Below are positions 9,972 to 18,185 of a stretch of DNA of 64,000 nt, one piece after another (position 1 is the first letter of the stretch; each line of letters begins with the position of its first letter). The stretch is from positions 1 through 64,000 of the forward strand of contig CAVPIA010000005.1 in assembly GCA_963704875.1 (NCBI GenBank), written 5' to 3'. Source of the stretch: CAMYOC01 sp963704875 (lineage in GTDB: Bacteria > Pseudomonadota > Gammaproteobacteria > Steroidobacterales > XN24). A program made the position numbers and the translations under genes. A model generated the notes under the pieces. That model saw nothing but the letters and a program-made list of their open reading frames with translations, made no database searches and was not told the origin of the DNA.

Positions 9972-10011
9972 GGGGCAGCAGCGCGAGTTTCGCTGGCTAT
10001 CCTGCTGCCCC
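9972..10011 (+). terminator. Long hairpin after the glycosidase operon, terminator-like without U-tract
   Basis: GGGGCAGCAG (9972-9981) pairs perfectly with CTGCTGCCCC (10002-10011) across a 20-nt loop, starting five bases after the upstream stop codon. There is no T-run downstream, so termination efficiency is doubtful; it could instead protect the 3' end. The rest of 9968-10408 has no gene and holds the riboswitch described next. Confidence 0.4.
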
Positions 10012-10269
10012 GCTCCTTGATGTTCCGGGCGCCGCTACTTTGATTTCATCAGGCTGCTCAGTTATTCGGCCGGCGCCGAAACCCGGATCGCTGTCCGTTT
10101 CCAGCTTCCGGCGGAAGGCTGACTGATTTGCCGCTTGATCGCTCACATCATCCGCTGACGTCTGCAGATCGAAAGCGGTCCGTCCTGGAGGAAGTTGTCG
10201 AACCATCTCGACCCTTGCCCGCTAGGTAATACTCCGAATTGACTACTCCAGGCCGAGTGAGAGAATGTC

Positions 10270-10384
10270 AGAACAGACAAAGGCAAAGCTGACCAAAGTC
10301 AGCGACGCAAAGCCTCGGGTCCTCGCTTCCTCCGGGGAGCCATGACAATCCTCCCGAAGGACCCAAGATCGCCGGGCTGCCGAG
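10270..10384 (+). promoter_or_regulatory. Class I cyclic-di-GMP riboswitch (GEMM-I type)
   Basis: The leader contains the GEMM core in order. AAAGGCAAA is followed by a 6-bp hairpin (GCTGAC/GTCAGC, loop CAAA), then the diagnostic GACGCAAAGCC (10304-10314). Next is a second helix, CGGGTCC pairing with GGACCC, closing AAGATCGCCGGG and CTGCCGA. Aligned by eye to the Vibrio Vc2 aptamer, the position that discriminates c-di-GMP from cGAMP (G20) is a G, so c-di-GMP is the predicted ligand. The usual GNRA tetraloop is replaced by CAAA, a departure that might weaken docking. The aptamer ends 24 nt before the ATG at 10409, so control is likely at translation initiation. Confidence 0.85.
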
Positions 10385-10408
10385 TATCCAGCAGCAAGGG
10401 GATTCGTC

Positions 10409-12130
10409 ATGAGAACCACACATCGTCTGACCAGCGCAGGGCTCGTCTTGTTGCTATGTTTGTACTCGGCCAGCCAGGCACACGAGCAAGCCGAAGCGTT
10501 GACGGAGCCCGGTTACCGGCCCGGCTCCAGCCTGTCAACCGTCTTCGTCAGCGAAGTGGCGACCGCGGAGATTGCGGTATTCCCGACCATCGTACGCACG
10601 CCCCGTATGTCCAGATACTCCATCGCGTCCCGGCAGCGGGTCGTCGAGTTTCTGAATAAGAATGGCCTCGGCAGGGGCACGGCCGCGGACATCGAATTTG
10701 ATATGGGCACGGTGGAAGCAAGATCTCAGTATGAGATGTTCCTGAACACCATGGAGACGATCGGCGAGCAGCTCAGCGAGTATAAACGGCAGGTCGACTA
10801 CGTCATGGTGCTGGAGGTTCTGTTTCCTCCTGCCCGGTCAGGGACCAATGAGGTGTTCGGTATCCATTGCTTCGTGCTGGCGCCGGACGGGACCAACGCG
10901 TTTTCGTTCCTGCTTAACTCCCACCACAAGGCGTTTGTCGATGCGAGCCTGCGCACCTCGGATATGACAGCAAAGGGCAGGGAGCGGCTGGCAATCAAAA
11001 GCACCGGGGTCGCCCTGACCGCGCTGAAAGAGCAGATCGAGCAGGCGTCCGGCTCTGTGGCCGAGACAATGGATGCGGCCGCGGCGAAAGCCATTGCTGG
11101 CGTTCTGGACGGTTTCGAGTCCCGGTTGTCCTCAGGCATGGATATTAACGGGATTCCAATCGGGTTCTTTACGTTTAGCGATGGCAGCAGTGAGGTAAGC
11201 ATCTCTACGACTGGCGATCATCCCCCGTTACCGGGCGAGGCAGCTGGCAATGGTGTGCTTCGCTTAGATCTGAACGTATCGGGCTGGGCCGGTTTTCTGC
11301 ATAACTTCGAGAACGAGGATTTAACCGAATGGTCTGCGCAGGACTGGCGTGGCCTTGGCGAAATCCGCTTCTGGCTGTATGGAAGAAACAGCGGGACCGG
11401 GCTGTTTGTCGACATCCTTGATAACCGCAATCCGGGTTCGAAGACTGACGATGCTGAACGCTACGTTTTCGTATTCGACGATGACTTCTCCGGATGGCGG
11501 CTGATCACGATCCCGTTCACCAGGATGGTCCGCAAGGAAATTGGCAACGGCGCGCCGCTCGATGGGCTGGGTTTGTCCGAGGTTCACGGATGGGCCTTTG
11601 GTACGTTGAATACAGATGGGCAGGCGACGTACTACATTGACGACTTTGCGCTGGCCAGCTCGTCTTCCGCTGTTCCGGGGCCCGGCGCCGGCGCGGTCGA
11701 TTACCCGATCAATGAGCTGCCCATGTATGGGGGTCGGGAAAAGACAGCCAGTCAAAAGCAGGCCGATGAAACGTACATCCAGACTATGACCCGCGACGGC
11801 CGTAGCCGGGGGGATGCAGCCAATGAGGCTGCGAAGGTCGCATGGAATGTCTACTACGTCGGGGACAAGTCCACAGCGATAAAGCGCTTCAATCAGGCGT
11901 GGTTGCTGGATCCAGACAACCCACTTGCGCTATGGGGGTTCGCCGCGACCTGCATGGACCGCGGCCAGATCGAGGATGCCGTACGCTTCTACCGGATGGC
12001 ACTTGAGAACGGTCCGGAGGATCCACGGGTCCAGTATGAATATGAAATGGCCACGCAGCTGCTGGAGCTGGATCGGTCTGGCGAAAGACCCAGCCTGGGA
12101 GAGGCTGGGACCAGCGGCAAGGACCCTTGA
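10409..12130 (+). CDS. Exported protein with CBM11/CIA30-like domain and TPRs, under riboswitch control
   Basis: 573 residues with a signal peptide (about 1-24, ending SASQA) and an AGCAAGGGG ribosome-binding site. Residues about 25-250 are an unrecognised alpha/beta region. Residues about 260-420 resemble the CBM11/CIA30 fold, with FTFSDG near the start, SGWRLITIPF in the middle and TYYIDDFALA at the end, the same terminal strand motif seen in the modules at 1-4092 and in the glycosidase at 8102. A TPR region follows (about 465-560, with YYVGDKSTAIKRFNQAWLLD). The c-di-GMP riboswitch directly upstream ties its expression to the sessile-motile switch. It probably acts in the periplasm or at the surface on polysaccharide or in a protein complex; no enzymatic residues are visible. 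It runs towards the DUF3461 gene, stopping 7 bp short of it. Confidence 0.75.
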   Translation: MRTTHRLTSAGLVLLLCLYSASQAHEQAEALTEPGYRPGSSLSTVFVSEVATAEIAVFPTIVRTPRMSRYSIASRQRVVEFLNKNGLGRGTAADIEFDMGTVEARSQYEMFLNTMETIGEQLSEYKRQVDYVMVLEVLFPPARSGTNEVFGIHCFVLAPDGTNAFSFLLNSHHKAFVDASLRTSDMTAKGRERLAIKSTGVALTALKEQIEQASGSVAETMDAAAAKAIAGVLDGFESRLSSGMDINGIPIGFFTFSDGSSEVSISTTGDHPPLPGEAAGNGVLRLDLNVSGWAGFLHNFENEDLTEWSAQDWRGLGEIRFWLYGRNSGTGLFVDILDNRNPGSKTDDAERYVFVFDDDFSGWRLITIPFTRMVRKEIGNGAPLDGLGLSEVHGWAFGTLNTDGQATYYIDDFALASSSSAVPGPGAGAVDYPINELPMYGGREKTASQKQADETYIQTMTRDGRSRGDAANEAAKVAWNVYYVGDKSTAIKRFNQAWLLDPDNPLALWGFAATCMDRGQIEDAVRFYRMALENGPEDPRVQYEYEMATQLLELDRSGERPSLGEAGTSGKDP

Positions 12131-12137
12131 TCCGCTC

Positions 12138-12530
12138 TCAGGCGCTCTTGATCGTGCCGACCAGCTCCTTGATGTACTCGGCGCGCAGCGCGATGTCTTC
12201 TTCGAGCAGGCGCAATTCCTCAAGGATCGCATTGGCCGTATCGTGCTTGCGCTTCTTGGATTTCATCAGGTCCTTCAACTCTTCGACCGCGGCCCGGAAC
12301 GACGGATCGCTCTCCATGACGGTCTTCTTCTTCGTCGCCTTCGCGCCGAGTTCTACTGACTTCTGAACGCGAGGAAATTTGTAGGTTCTGGTCAACGGCA
12401 ATACAGAGCCCTTTGGACGGCGATATACGATCCTGAGCACATCGGTATAGGCGATACTGTTGACCGAGAAATTGCTGATTTGCTCCGGGTGCAATACACC
12501 CATTTCAGCCAGATGTGGATAGGTATTCAT
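12138..12530 (-). CDS. DUF3461 family protein
   Basis: 130 residues from ATG 12530; the reading frame extends further upstream, but the family's conserved start Y-P-x-L-x-E-M-G-x-x-x-P-E-Q-I begins here (NTYPHLAEMG). The middle has an IVYRRPKGSVLP segment followed by the basic KFPRVQKS stretch, and the C-terminal third is a charged helical region (EELRLLEEDIALRAEYIKEL). These match DUF3461 proteins of Gammaproteobacteria, whose function is unknown to me. It is cytoplasmic with no signal peptide, and convergent with the riboswitch-controlled gene. Confidence 0.85.
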   Translation of the reverse strand: MNTYPHLAEMGVLHPEQISNFSVNSIAYTDVLRIVYRRPKGSVLPLTRTYKFPRVQKSVELGAKATKKKTVMESDPSFRAAVEELKDLMKSKKRKHDTANAILEELRLLEEDIALRAEYIKELVGTIKSA

Positions 12531-12708
12531 GGTGTTGAAATTACTCCCGGATACAGGTGAATGGAATGACTGGGATCGATCGTTTTCCGCGTCTGGAATC
12601 CGCGCGAAGCTGTTGATCTGATGCAATGGCGGAACAGTCGATTACCGACCCGGTTATCCGCAAGCGGATGTTGCGGGCGGTCGTATCGGATGGCTGAATG
12701 GCCAGGGC

Positions 12709-14055
12709 TCACGGTGTCACCAGGAACGGAATATTGGCATGCGCGGCATGGCCGTGATCGTCGTAGGCATAGACGAACAGTCGATACTCGCCCGGTTGCG
12801 GCGCGGTGATTCGCGCCGTCCCGGCGGAAGCAACCACCAGTCCGTCCAGGTTCGAGATCGATTCCTCGAATGCGCCACCGACCTGGGTTGCCTCACTCTC
12901 TGGTTTCAGCTCCCAGCGGTAAGCCAACGGATCGTTCTCATGATCGATCACATCCAGCACAGCATCATAGGTCTGGCCGGCGCTTAGCGTCACGTTATCC
13001 GTGGCGGGCTTGCCATCCAGCGCCATTGATCGGACCTGGGGAGAACGATTCTCCGGCCACGCGCCGTTCCAGATGTAGTGCATTACATCGACCGCTTCGG
13101 TCTTCTCGCCGGCCTCGGTAAACAATCCGAACCATGTAGGCGTCCGTTCCTGTTTCTGACCCCAGAGAAATACATAGGAGCCGACAAGCTGCCCGGTCAG
13201 CGGTTCGAGCATCTCGCGGTAGCCCTTCAGGTAGGTATTGGCCTTCTCGGTGCTGGTGGCTTCGATCGGCGCACCCCACGCGGTTTTCGCCACTTCCCAC
13301 CACCCGATCGCGCCCCATTCAGTGACAAAGAACGGCCCGTCATAACCGGTGTCTTCGATAAATTCCGGCAGGATGAAGAGCTGGCCGTAGACCTGGAAAC
13401 TGATGAAATCGAGATCCGGGGCGCGCTCGACGATGTCTTTGAGCACATCGGCCCCGAGCCCGGCCACGGTGGTTGTCGTGGGATGATTCGGGTCCAGTTC
13501 ATGGATCATTTGCGACACGTCGTTGACCGCATCGTAGACCTTCGGGTTGGTATAGTCGTAATTCAGTTCATTGCCGATAATCCATGCGAGCAGGGCAGGG
13601 TGATCGCGGTATTTCAGAATCTCGGCACGGAAGCTTTCGAGCTGTGCAGACACGGCTTCCGGATCGTCATAATCAAAGCCCCAGTGTTCTGAGCTCATCG
13701 GCAGGCAGAGTGCCACCGTGATCCCAAGTGCGTGGGCCTTGTCGAGTACTTCCTGCGCTGTCTCCACATCGTTTGCGGTCGTCCAGGTGCGTATGGAGTT
13801 ACCGCCGTGAGCTGCCAGAGAAGCGATGTCCCCGAATTCCAGACCGGCGCCCTTGATCACATATGGCTCGCCGCCACGCATCAGCTGGTAGCCGTCCGCG
13901 GTCTGTACGATCTCGACTTTGACCGCAGTCGAACTCTGTTCGACGTCAGCGGAGCAGCCGGCGAGGATGCATGCGGCAAGGGCAGCCGTGAGCGTTGCAG
14001 GCAACATCGCACAGAGTCGCCTCATCATGGGGATGACAAACAGATTCGGATGCAT
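12709..14055 (-). CDS. Lipoprotein glycoside hydrolase, clan GH-A type
   Basis: 448 residues. The start at 14055 is fixed by a GAGGA site 8 nt upstream, lying inside the 3' end of the MFS gene, whose stop is one base away; the two are translationally coupled. The lipobox LAGC puts the lipidated Cys at residue 34. The TIM-barrel domain (about 45-340) has IIGNEL with likely acid/base Glu163 and VTEWG with likely nucleophile Glu246. A C-terminal beta domain (about 345-448) ends YRLFVYAYDDHGHAA, matching the Ig-like region of the enzyme at 8102. It is the third gene of a GH3-transporter-glycosidase operon, so it probably releases oligosaccharides in the periplasm or on the outer membrane for import by the MFS porter. 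The exact family is undetermined. Confidence 0.85.
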   Translation of the reverse strand: MHPNLFVIPMMRRLCAMLPATLTAALAACILAGCSADVEQSSTAVKVEIVQTADGYQLMRGGEPYVIKGAGLEFGDIASLAAHGGNSIRTWTTANDVETAQEVLDKAHALGITVALCLPMSSEHWGFDYDDPEAVSAQLESFRAEILKYRDHPALLAWIIGNELNYDYTNPKVYDAVNDVSQMIHELDPNHPTTTTVAGLGADVLKDIVERAPDLDFISFQVYGQLFILPEFIEDTGYDGPFFVTEWGAIGWWEVAKTAWGAPIEATSTEKANTYLKGYREMLEPLTGQLVGSYVFLWGQKQERTPTWFGLFTEAGEKTEAVDVMHYIWNGAWPENRSPQVRSMALDGKPATDNVTLSAGQTYDAVLDVIDHENDPLAYRWELKPESEATQVGGAFEESISNLDGLVVASAGTARITAPQPGEYRLFVYAYDDHGHAAHANIPFLVTP

Positions 14056-14056
14056 C

Positions 14057-15619
14057 TCAATTCCTCACCAGCAGTTGTTCAAGTTCTTCGAGCGTACGGC
14101 CCTTGGTCTCGGGCAATAGTCGCAACACGACGACGAGACCGATCAGAGCGAAAATGCCATAGATCAGAAACGTACCGGCATTGCCAAGATTCTGAAGCTC
14201 CCAGGGAAAAACAAGCTGCACCCCGAAGCTGACCGCGGAATTGATCAGGCCGACAAACGAAATCGCGATACCCCGCAGTGCGTTCGGGAACAGCTCGGAG
14301 AACAGCACCCACATCACCGGCCCCAGCGATACCGCAAAGCTGGCGACAAAGCCGAGAATGCCGATCAGGATCAGCGTCGGATTCATGCTGATCGCCGCGC
14401 CGACCAATTCGGATTCGTGCTGCCTGAAGATGTCTTCTCCGATCGCATCCGATACCGCCTCGCGAAACGCGACGTCGCTGTCGAAGGTCGTATCGGTTAT
14501 CTCAACCACAAGCTGTCGATCGATCTCCACCGGCAGCGTGTCGATCGATGCCTGGCTCAGCGTATAAGTCGCGGAAGCAAACCCGTAGGACAAGGTCAGC
14601 ATGCACACCGCGATGCCGGTCAGTCCAAAGATCAGCAGCGGTCGGCGGCCCAGTTTGTCGATCAGCGCCATCGCAGCGATGGTAAACACCAGGTTGGTGA
14701 TGCCGACGAGTATGGCCTGCATAAACGATGCGTCGGTACCGATGCCCGACTGCTCGAAGATCATCGGCGCGTAGAAGAACACCGAATTGATACCGGTGAT
14801 CTGCTGCAGGATCGCGACCGCAACACCGATCGTCAAAACCAGCCTCATCGCCGGCCGGAACAACTGGCTCAGCGAGCCCGTGTGTCCCTGCTGCTCGGTG
14901 GTGAGGCTTTCGTGCACCTTGCGTATTTCCGCCCGCGCCTGCCCGGGCCCGCTGACCTTCTCCAGTATCTGCAGCGCCTCGTCCTCGCGGCCGTGCATTG
15001 CCAGCCAGCGCGGGCTTTCGGGCACGGTCATCAAGGCCAGCAGATACAGCAAGGCCGGGAACGTCTCGATCCCGAGCATCCAGCGCCAGTTCCACTCGCC
15101 GAATCGCAGCGATTGCGCCCAGGCCAGATCCGATTGGCCCAGTGTCAGGATCAGATAGTTGCTGAAGAATGCGACCGAAATACCGATGACGATGTTGAGC
15201 TGGTTGAATGAGACCATGCGACCGCGGACCGCGGCCGGCGCGATCTCCGCGATGTACATCGGTGCGATGATGAGTGCCGCGCCGACGCCGAGGCCACCGA
15301 TCATGCGCGCGATGACCAGGGAGACAAAATTCGGCGCCAGCGCCGATGCGATCGCTGATACAGCGAACAGCGCGGCGGCGATCTTCAGCACCGGTCTGCG
15401 GCCGATGCGGTCGCTCAGCGGACCCGCCGCCATCATCGCCAGCGTGGCGGTCAGGGTCAGCGAAGCGACCGACCAGCCGAGCTGGATCTTGCTCAGCTGG
15501 AATTCGATCTCGATGAAGCCGACCACGCCAGAGATGACGGAGGCGTCGAAGCCCATCAGGAAGCCGCCCAGCGCCACGATCATGGCAACCGTTACCGTGA
15601 ATCGCGTGCTCTCGTTCAT
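14057..15619 (-). CDS. Sugar-porter family MFS transporter
   Basis: 520 residues with about 12 membrane segments. Family hallmarks are DRIGRRP after TM2, PMYIAEIAP in TM4, PESPRWL after TM6, and PETKGRTLEELE at the C-terminus, all typical of MFS sugar porters (XylE/GLUT type). A QQITGIN segment in TM7 matches the sugar-binding QQxxGxN motif. A soluble insert of about 60 residues lies between TM9 and TM10 (around ASIDTLPVEIDRQ). It should import mono- or oligosaccharides across the inner membrane with protons. It starts 15 nt after the GH3 gene and is coupled to the lipoprotein glycosidase downstream. Confidence 0.92.
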   Translation of the reverse strand: MNESTRFTVTVAMIVALGGFLMGFDASVISGVVGFIEIEFQLSKIQLGWSVASLTLTATLAMMAAGPLSDRIGRRPVLKIAAALFAVSAIASALAPNFVSLVIARMIGGLGVGAALIIAPMYIAEIAPAAVRGRMVSFNQLNIVIGISVAFFSNYLILTLGQSDLAWAQSLRFGEWNWRWMLGIETFPALLYLLALMTVPESPRWLAMHGREDEALQILEKVSGPGQARAEIRKVHESLTTEQQGHTGSLSQLFRPAMRLVLTIGVAVAILQQITGINSVFFYAPMIFEQSGIGTDASFMQAILVGITNLVFTIAAMALIDKLGRRPLLIFGLTGIAVCMLTLSYGFASATYTLSQASIDTLPVEIDRQLVVEITDTTFDSDVAFREAVSDAIGEDIFRQHESELVGAAISMNPTLILIGILGFVASFAVSLGPVMWVLFSELFPNALRGIAISFVGLINSAVSFGVQLVFPWELQNLGNAGTFLIYGIFALIGLVVVLRLLPETKGRTLEELEQLLVRN

Positions 15620-15634
15620 GTCTTTGCTCGCGAC

Positions 15635-17857
15635 TCAGTCGCCGTCGACAATGCGAAATTCTGTGCGCAGCTCAGTCTCGGCGCTGCCGCCAATCCACAC
15701 GTGAAAACTACCGGGCTCGGTCACCAGTTCCATGTCACGGTTGTAGAAAGCCAGGTCGTCGGTGTGCAATTCGAAGTTGACCCGGACTGTCTCGCCCGGC
15801 TCGAGGCGCAGCCGTTTGAAACCCTTGAGCTCTTTCACCGGTCGCGTCACGTTACCGACCAGGTCCCGCACGTACAGCTGAGCCACTTCCCATGCCGGGA
15901 CACCACCTCTATTGGTCAGCTCTGCGCTGATGCCCACGGTGTCTCCAGGCCGGATCTCGGTGGTGCTGGTTGTCAGGCCTTGATAGCTGAACTCGGCGTA
16001 TGACAAGCCGTGACCAAACGGAAACAGCGGTTTATAGCCGGCATCGAGATGAAACGCGGTCAGGCCGTGTGATGTCTGCGGTGCCTGTGCCGGGAGCTCG
16101 TCGATGTGCACGATGGTCTCGGGTGAAGGCGGTTTGCCGGTGTTCTTCTGGTTGTAGTAGATCGGGACCTGGCCGACCATCCGCGGGAATGTCACGGGCA
16201 ATTTGCCGGACGGTGATTCAATGCCGAACAGCAGATCCGCGATCGCCGGCCCGCCCATCGTTCCCGGGTGCCACGCGAACAGGATGGCGTCGACCTGATC
16301 GACAATATTCGTCAACGTCAATGGCCGGCCCGCCATGATGACGGCGACAACCGGCTTGCCGGCCTCGCGGACGCGGCGCACAAGCTCTGCCTGATCGCCG
16401 GGCAGGTTGATGTCGGCTCGCGAATGCGCTTCACCTGACAGGATAGACTCTTCGCCAAGGAACAGGATCGCTACATCGACGGCAGCGGCTATCGCTGCGG
16501 CTTCGTCAAAGGTGTTACTGCGCCGGCTCCTGGATGTCTCCATCGCTGGAACATGGTGGATATCGACATGTTCGCCAACCAGGTCCCGGATCGCCTGCAC
16601 AGGCGTGACGCTAAGCTGCGTGTCACCGTCGAAGATCCATGTTCCCAATTGTTCGTAGGGGGCATCGGCCATCGGTCCGATAACAGCCACCGATGTCAAT
16701 TGCTGTGCCGACAACGGCAGCGTGTGGTGGTCATTCTTCAGCAGCACCACACTTTGCAGCGCGGCCCGCCTGGCGGTGTCAAGCGCGTGATCGTCGCCGG
16801 TCTCGGGCAGATCCGATGGGTCGGTGTAGGGATTCTCGAACAACCCCAATCGGAACTTGACGCGCAGGATGTTGGCGACCATTTCATCGATCACTGTCAG
16901 GTCAATGAGGCCTTCTTCCACCAGCCTCGGCAGATGGTGAAGGTAGGCACCGCCGGCCATTTCCATATCGACCCCGGCGCTCGCCGCGGCTTGTGCCGAA
17001 TCCGCATCGTTTTCGGTCAGACCGTGGATGGCCAGCTGCCGGACTGAATCCCAGTCACTGACCACGAAGCCGTTGAAGCCCCATTCCTCTCGCAGCACCT
17101 GGCGCAACAGAAACCGGTTGCCGGTTGCCGGCACCCCATCCAGATCACTGAACGAGGTCATCAGCGTGCTTACGCCTGCGTCGATCGCCGCCTTGAAAGG
17201 GCGCAGATGGACATTGCGCAGCTCGTTCTCGGAGATATTCGTTGTTGCATAGTCTCGACCGCTCTCGGCCGCACCATAACCGGCAAAGTGCTTGGCGCAG
17301 GCGGCGATTGAGCCGGTGGACGCGAGGTCATCGCCCTGAAAGCCCTGCACCATCGCGACGCCCAGCGCACTGGCCAGATAAGCATCCTCGCCAGGACTCT
17401 CGGCAATGCGCCCCCAGCGCGGATCGCGGGTGATATCTATCATCGGCGCAAACGTCCAGTTGACGCCGCTCCTCGCCGCCTCGCGTGCCGCGACCCGGGC
17501 GCACTCGCGCACCAGATCAGGATCCCAGCATGCCGCCTGGCCAAGCGGGATAGGCATCACCGTCCTGAAACCATGGATGACATCACGACCGATCAGCAGC
17601 GGAATGCCCAGGCGGCTCTCCTGCACGGCGATGCGCTGCAGTTCGTTGACGACTTCGACATCGACCTCGTTGAGGACCGAACCGACCTGTCCGGCCTGGA
17701 TCGGGTGTCGCAGCCGGTCCACAGCGTGACCCCCCCCGGAATCGACCTGATTCATCTGTCCGACTTTCTCGGTCAGGGTCATCTGGCCCAGCAAGTGCTC
17801 CACGCGCTGCTGGATAGCGTGTTTATCCGGGTGGCTTTGGGATATTGCGATGGACAT
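15635..17857 (-). CDS. Glycoside hydrolase family 3 beta-glucosidase-type enzyme
   Basis: 740 residues from ATG 17857 (a GTG at 17869 is also in frame). No signal peptide is seen, so it should be cytoplasmic. The N-terminal (alpha/beta)8 domain has WTFAPMID, DPRWGR and AKHFAGYGA; the nucleophile is Asp268 in VVSDWD. The second alpha/beta sandwich starts around VVLLKND and includes GEAHSR. The C-terminal fibronectin-III-like domain ends with the typical F-x-V-W-I-G-G segment. Layout and length match BglX-type beta-glucosidases. As first gene of the operon with a sugar porter and a lipoprotein glycosidase, it likely hydrolyses imported beta-linked oligosaccharides to monosaccharides. Confidence 0.93.
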   Translation of the reverse strand: MSIAISQSHPDKHAIQQRVEHLLGQMTLTEKVGQMNQVDSGGGHAVDRLRHPIQAGQVGSVLNEVDVEVVNELQRIAVQESRLGIPLLIGRDVIHGFRTVMPIPLGQAACWDPDLVRECARVAAREAARSGVNWTFAPMIDITRDPRWGRIAESPGEDAYLASALGVAMVQGFQGDDLASTGSIAACAKHFAGYGAAESGRDYATTNISENELRNVHLRPFKAAIDAGVSTLMTSFSDLDGVPATGNRFLLRQVLREEWGFNGFVVSDWDSVRQLAIHGLTENDADSAQAAASAGVDMEMAGGAYLHHLPRLVEEGLIDLTVIDEMVANILRVKFRLGLFENPYTDPSDLPETGDDHALDTARRAALQSVVLLKNDHHTLPLSAQQLTSVAVIGPMADAPYEQLGTWIFDGDTQLSVTPVQAIRDLVGEHVDIHHVPAMETSRSRRSNTFDEAAAIAAAVDVAILFLGEESILSGEAHSRADINLPGDQAELVRRVREAGKPVVAVIMAGRPLTLTNIVDQVDAILFAWHPGTMGGPAIADLLFGIESPSGKLPVTFPRMVGQVPIYYNQKNTGKPPSPETIVHIDELPAQAPQTSHGLTAFHLDAGYKPLFPFGHGLSYAEFSYQGLTTSTTEIRPGDTVGISAELTNRGGVPAWEVAQLYVRDLVGNVTRPVKELKGFKRLRLEPGETVRVNFELHTDDLAFYNRDMELVTEPGSFHVWIGGSAETELRTEFRIVDGD

Positions 17858-17962
17858 GACAACAGGCACTCAGCAGCTCGTTTGAGGCACCGGATACGTT
17901 GGCTAGTGAGCACTGAGATCGCTGGTGCAGTCGCTTGTTCGGCATCTAACCATACCTGAAAT

Positions 17963-17976
17963 TGACAACGCTGTCA
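17963..17976. promoter_or_regulatory. LacI-family operator-like palindrome upstream of the GH3 operon
   Basis: TGACAACGCTGTCA is a 14-bp palindrome around a central CG, with one mismatched pair (A-A-C versus G-C-T arms). It fits the TGNNANCGNTNNCA consensus bound by LacI-family sugar repressors. It lies about 105 bp upstream of the GH3 start. No LacI-type gene is in the window. The remainder of 17858-18185 shows no gene. Confidence 0.65.
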
Positions 17977-18185
17977 TATGATGTGAGCGCGTGGGCGTAG
18001 GGTGAAATATGACTCGCCGTTGCTGCATGCCAGGACGAACACATTTGCTCGAGGACGGGGTCGGGATCGTGCCCCAGGTTGTCTCCGGCAATCATCGTCC
18101 GCTCATCAAGATGTGCTGCGGCGGGCAGCGCGAACCGGGACCGGCAACCAGGCAGGGCAGGTCAGCGGGCCGGTCGCCTCGGCAG

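Noticed and set aside
10270..10384. cGAMP-selective (GEMM-Ib) variant instead of c-di-GMP
   Set aside because: By manual alignment to Vc2 the discriminating position 20 is G, not A.
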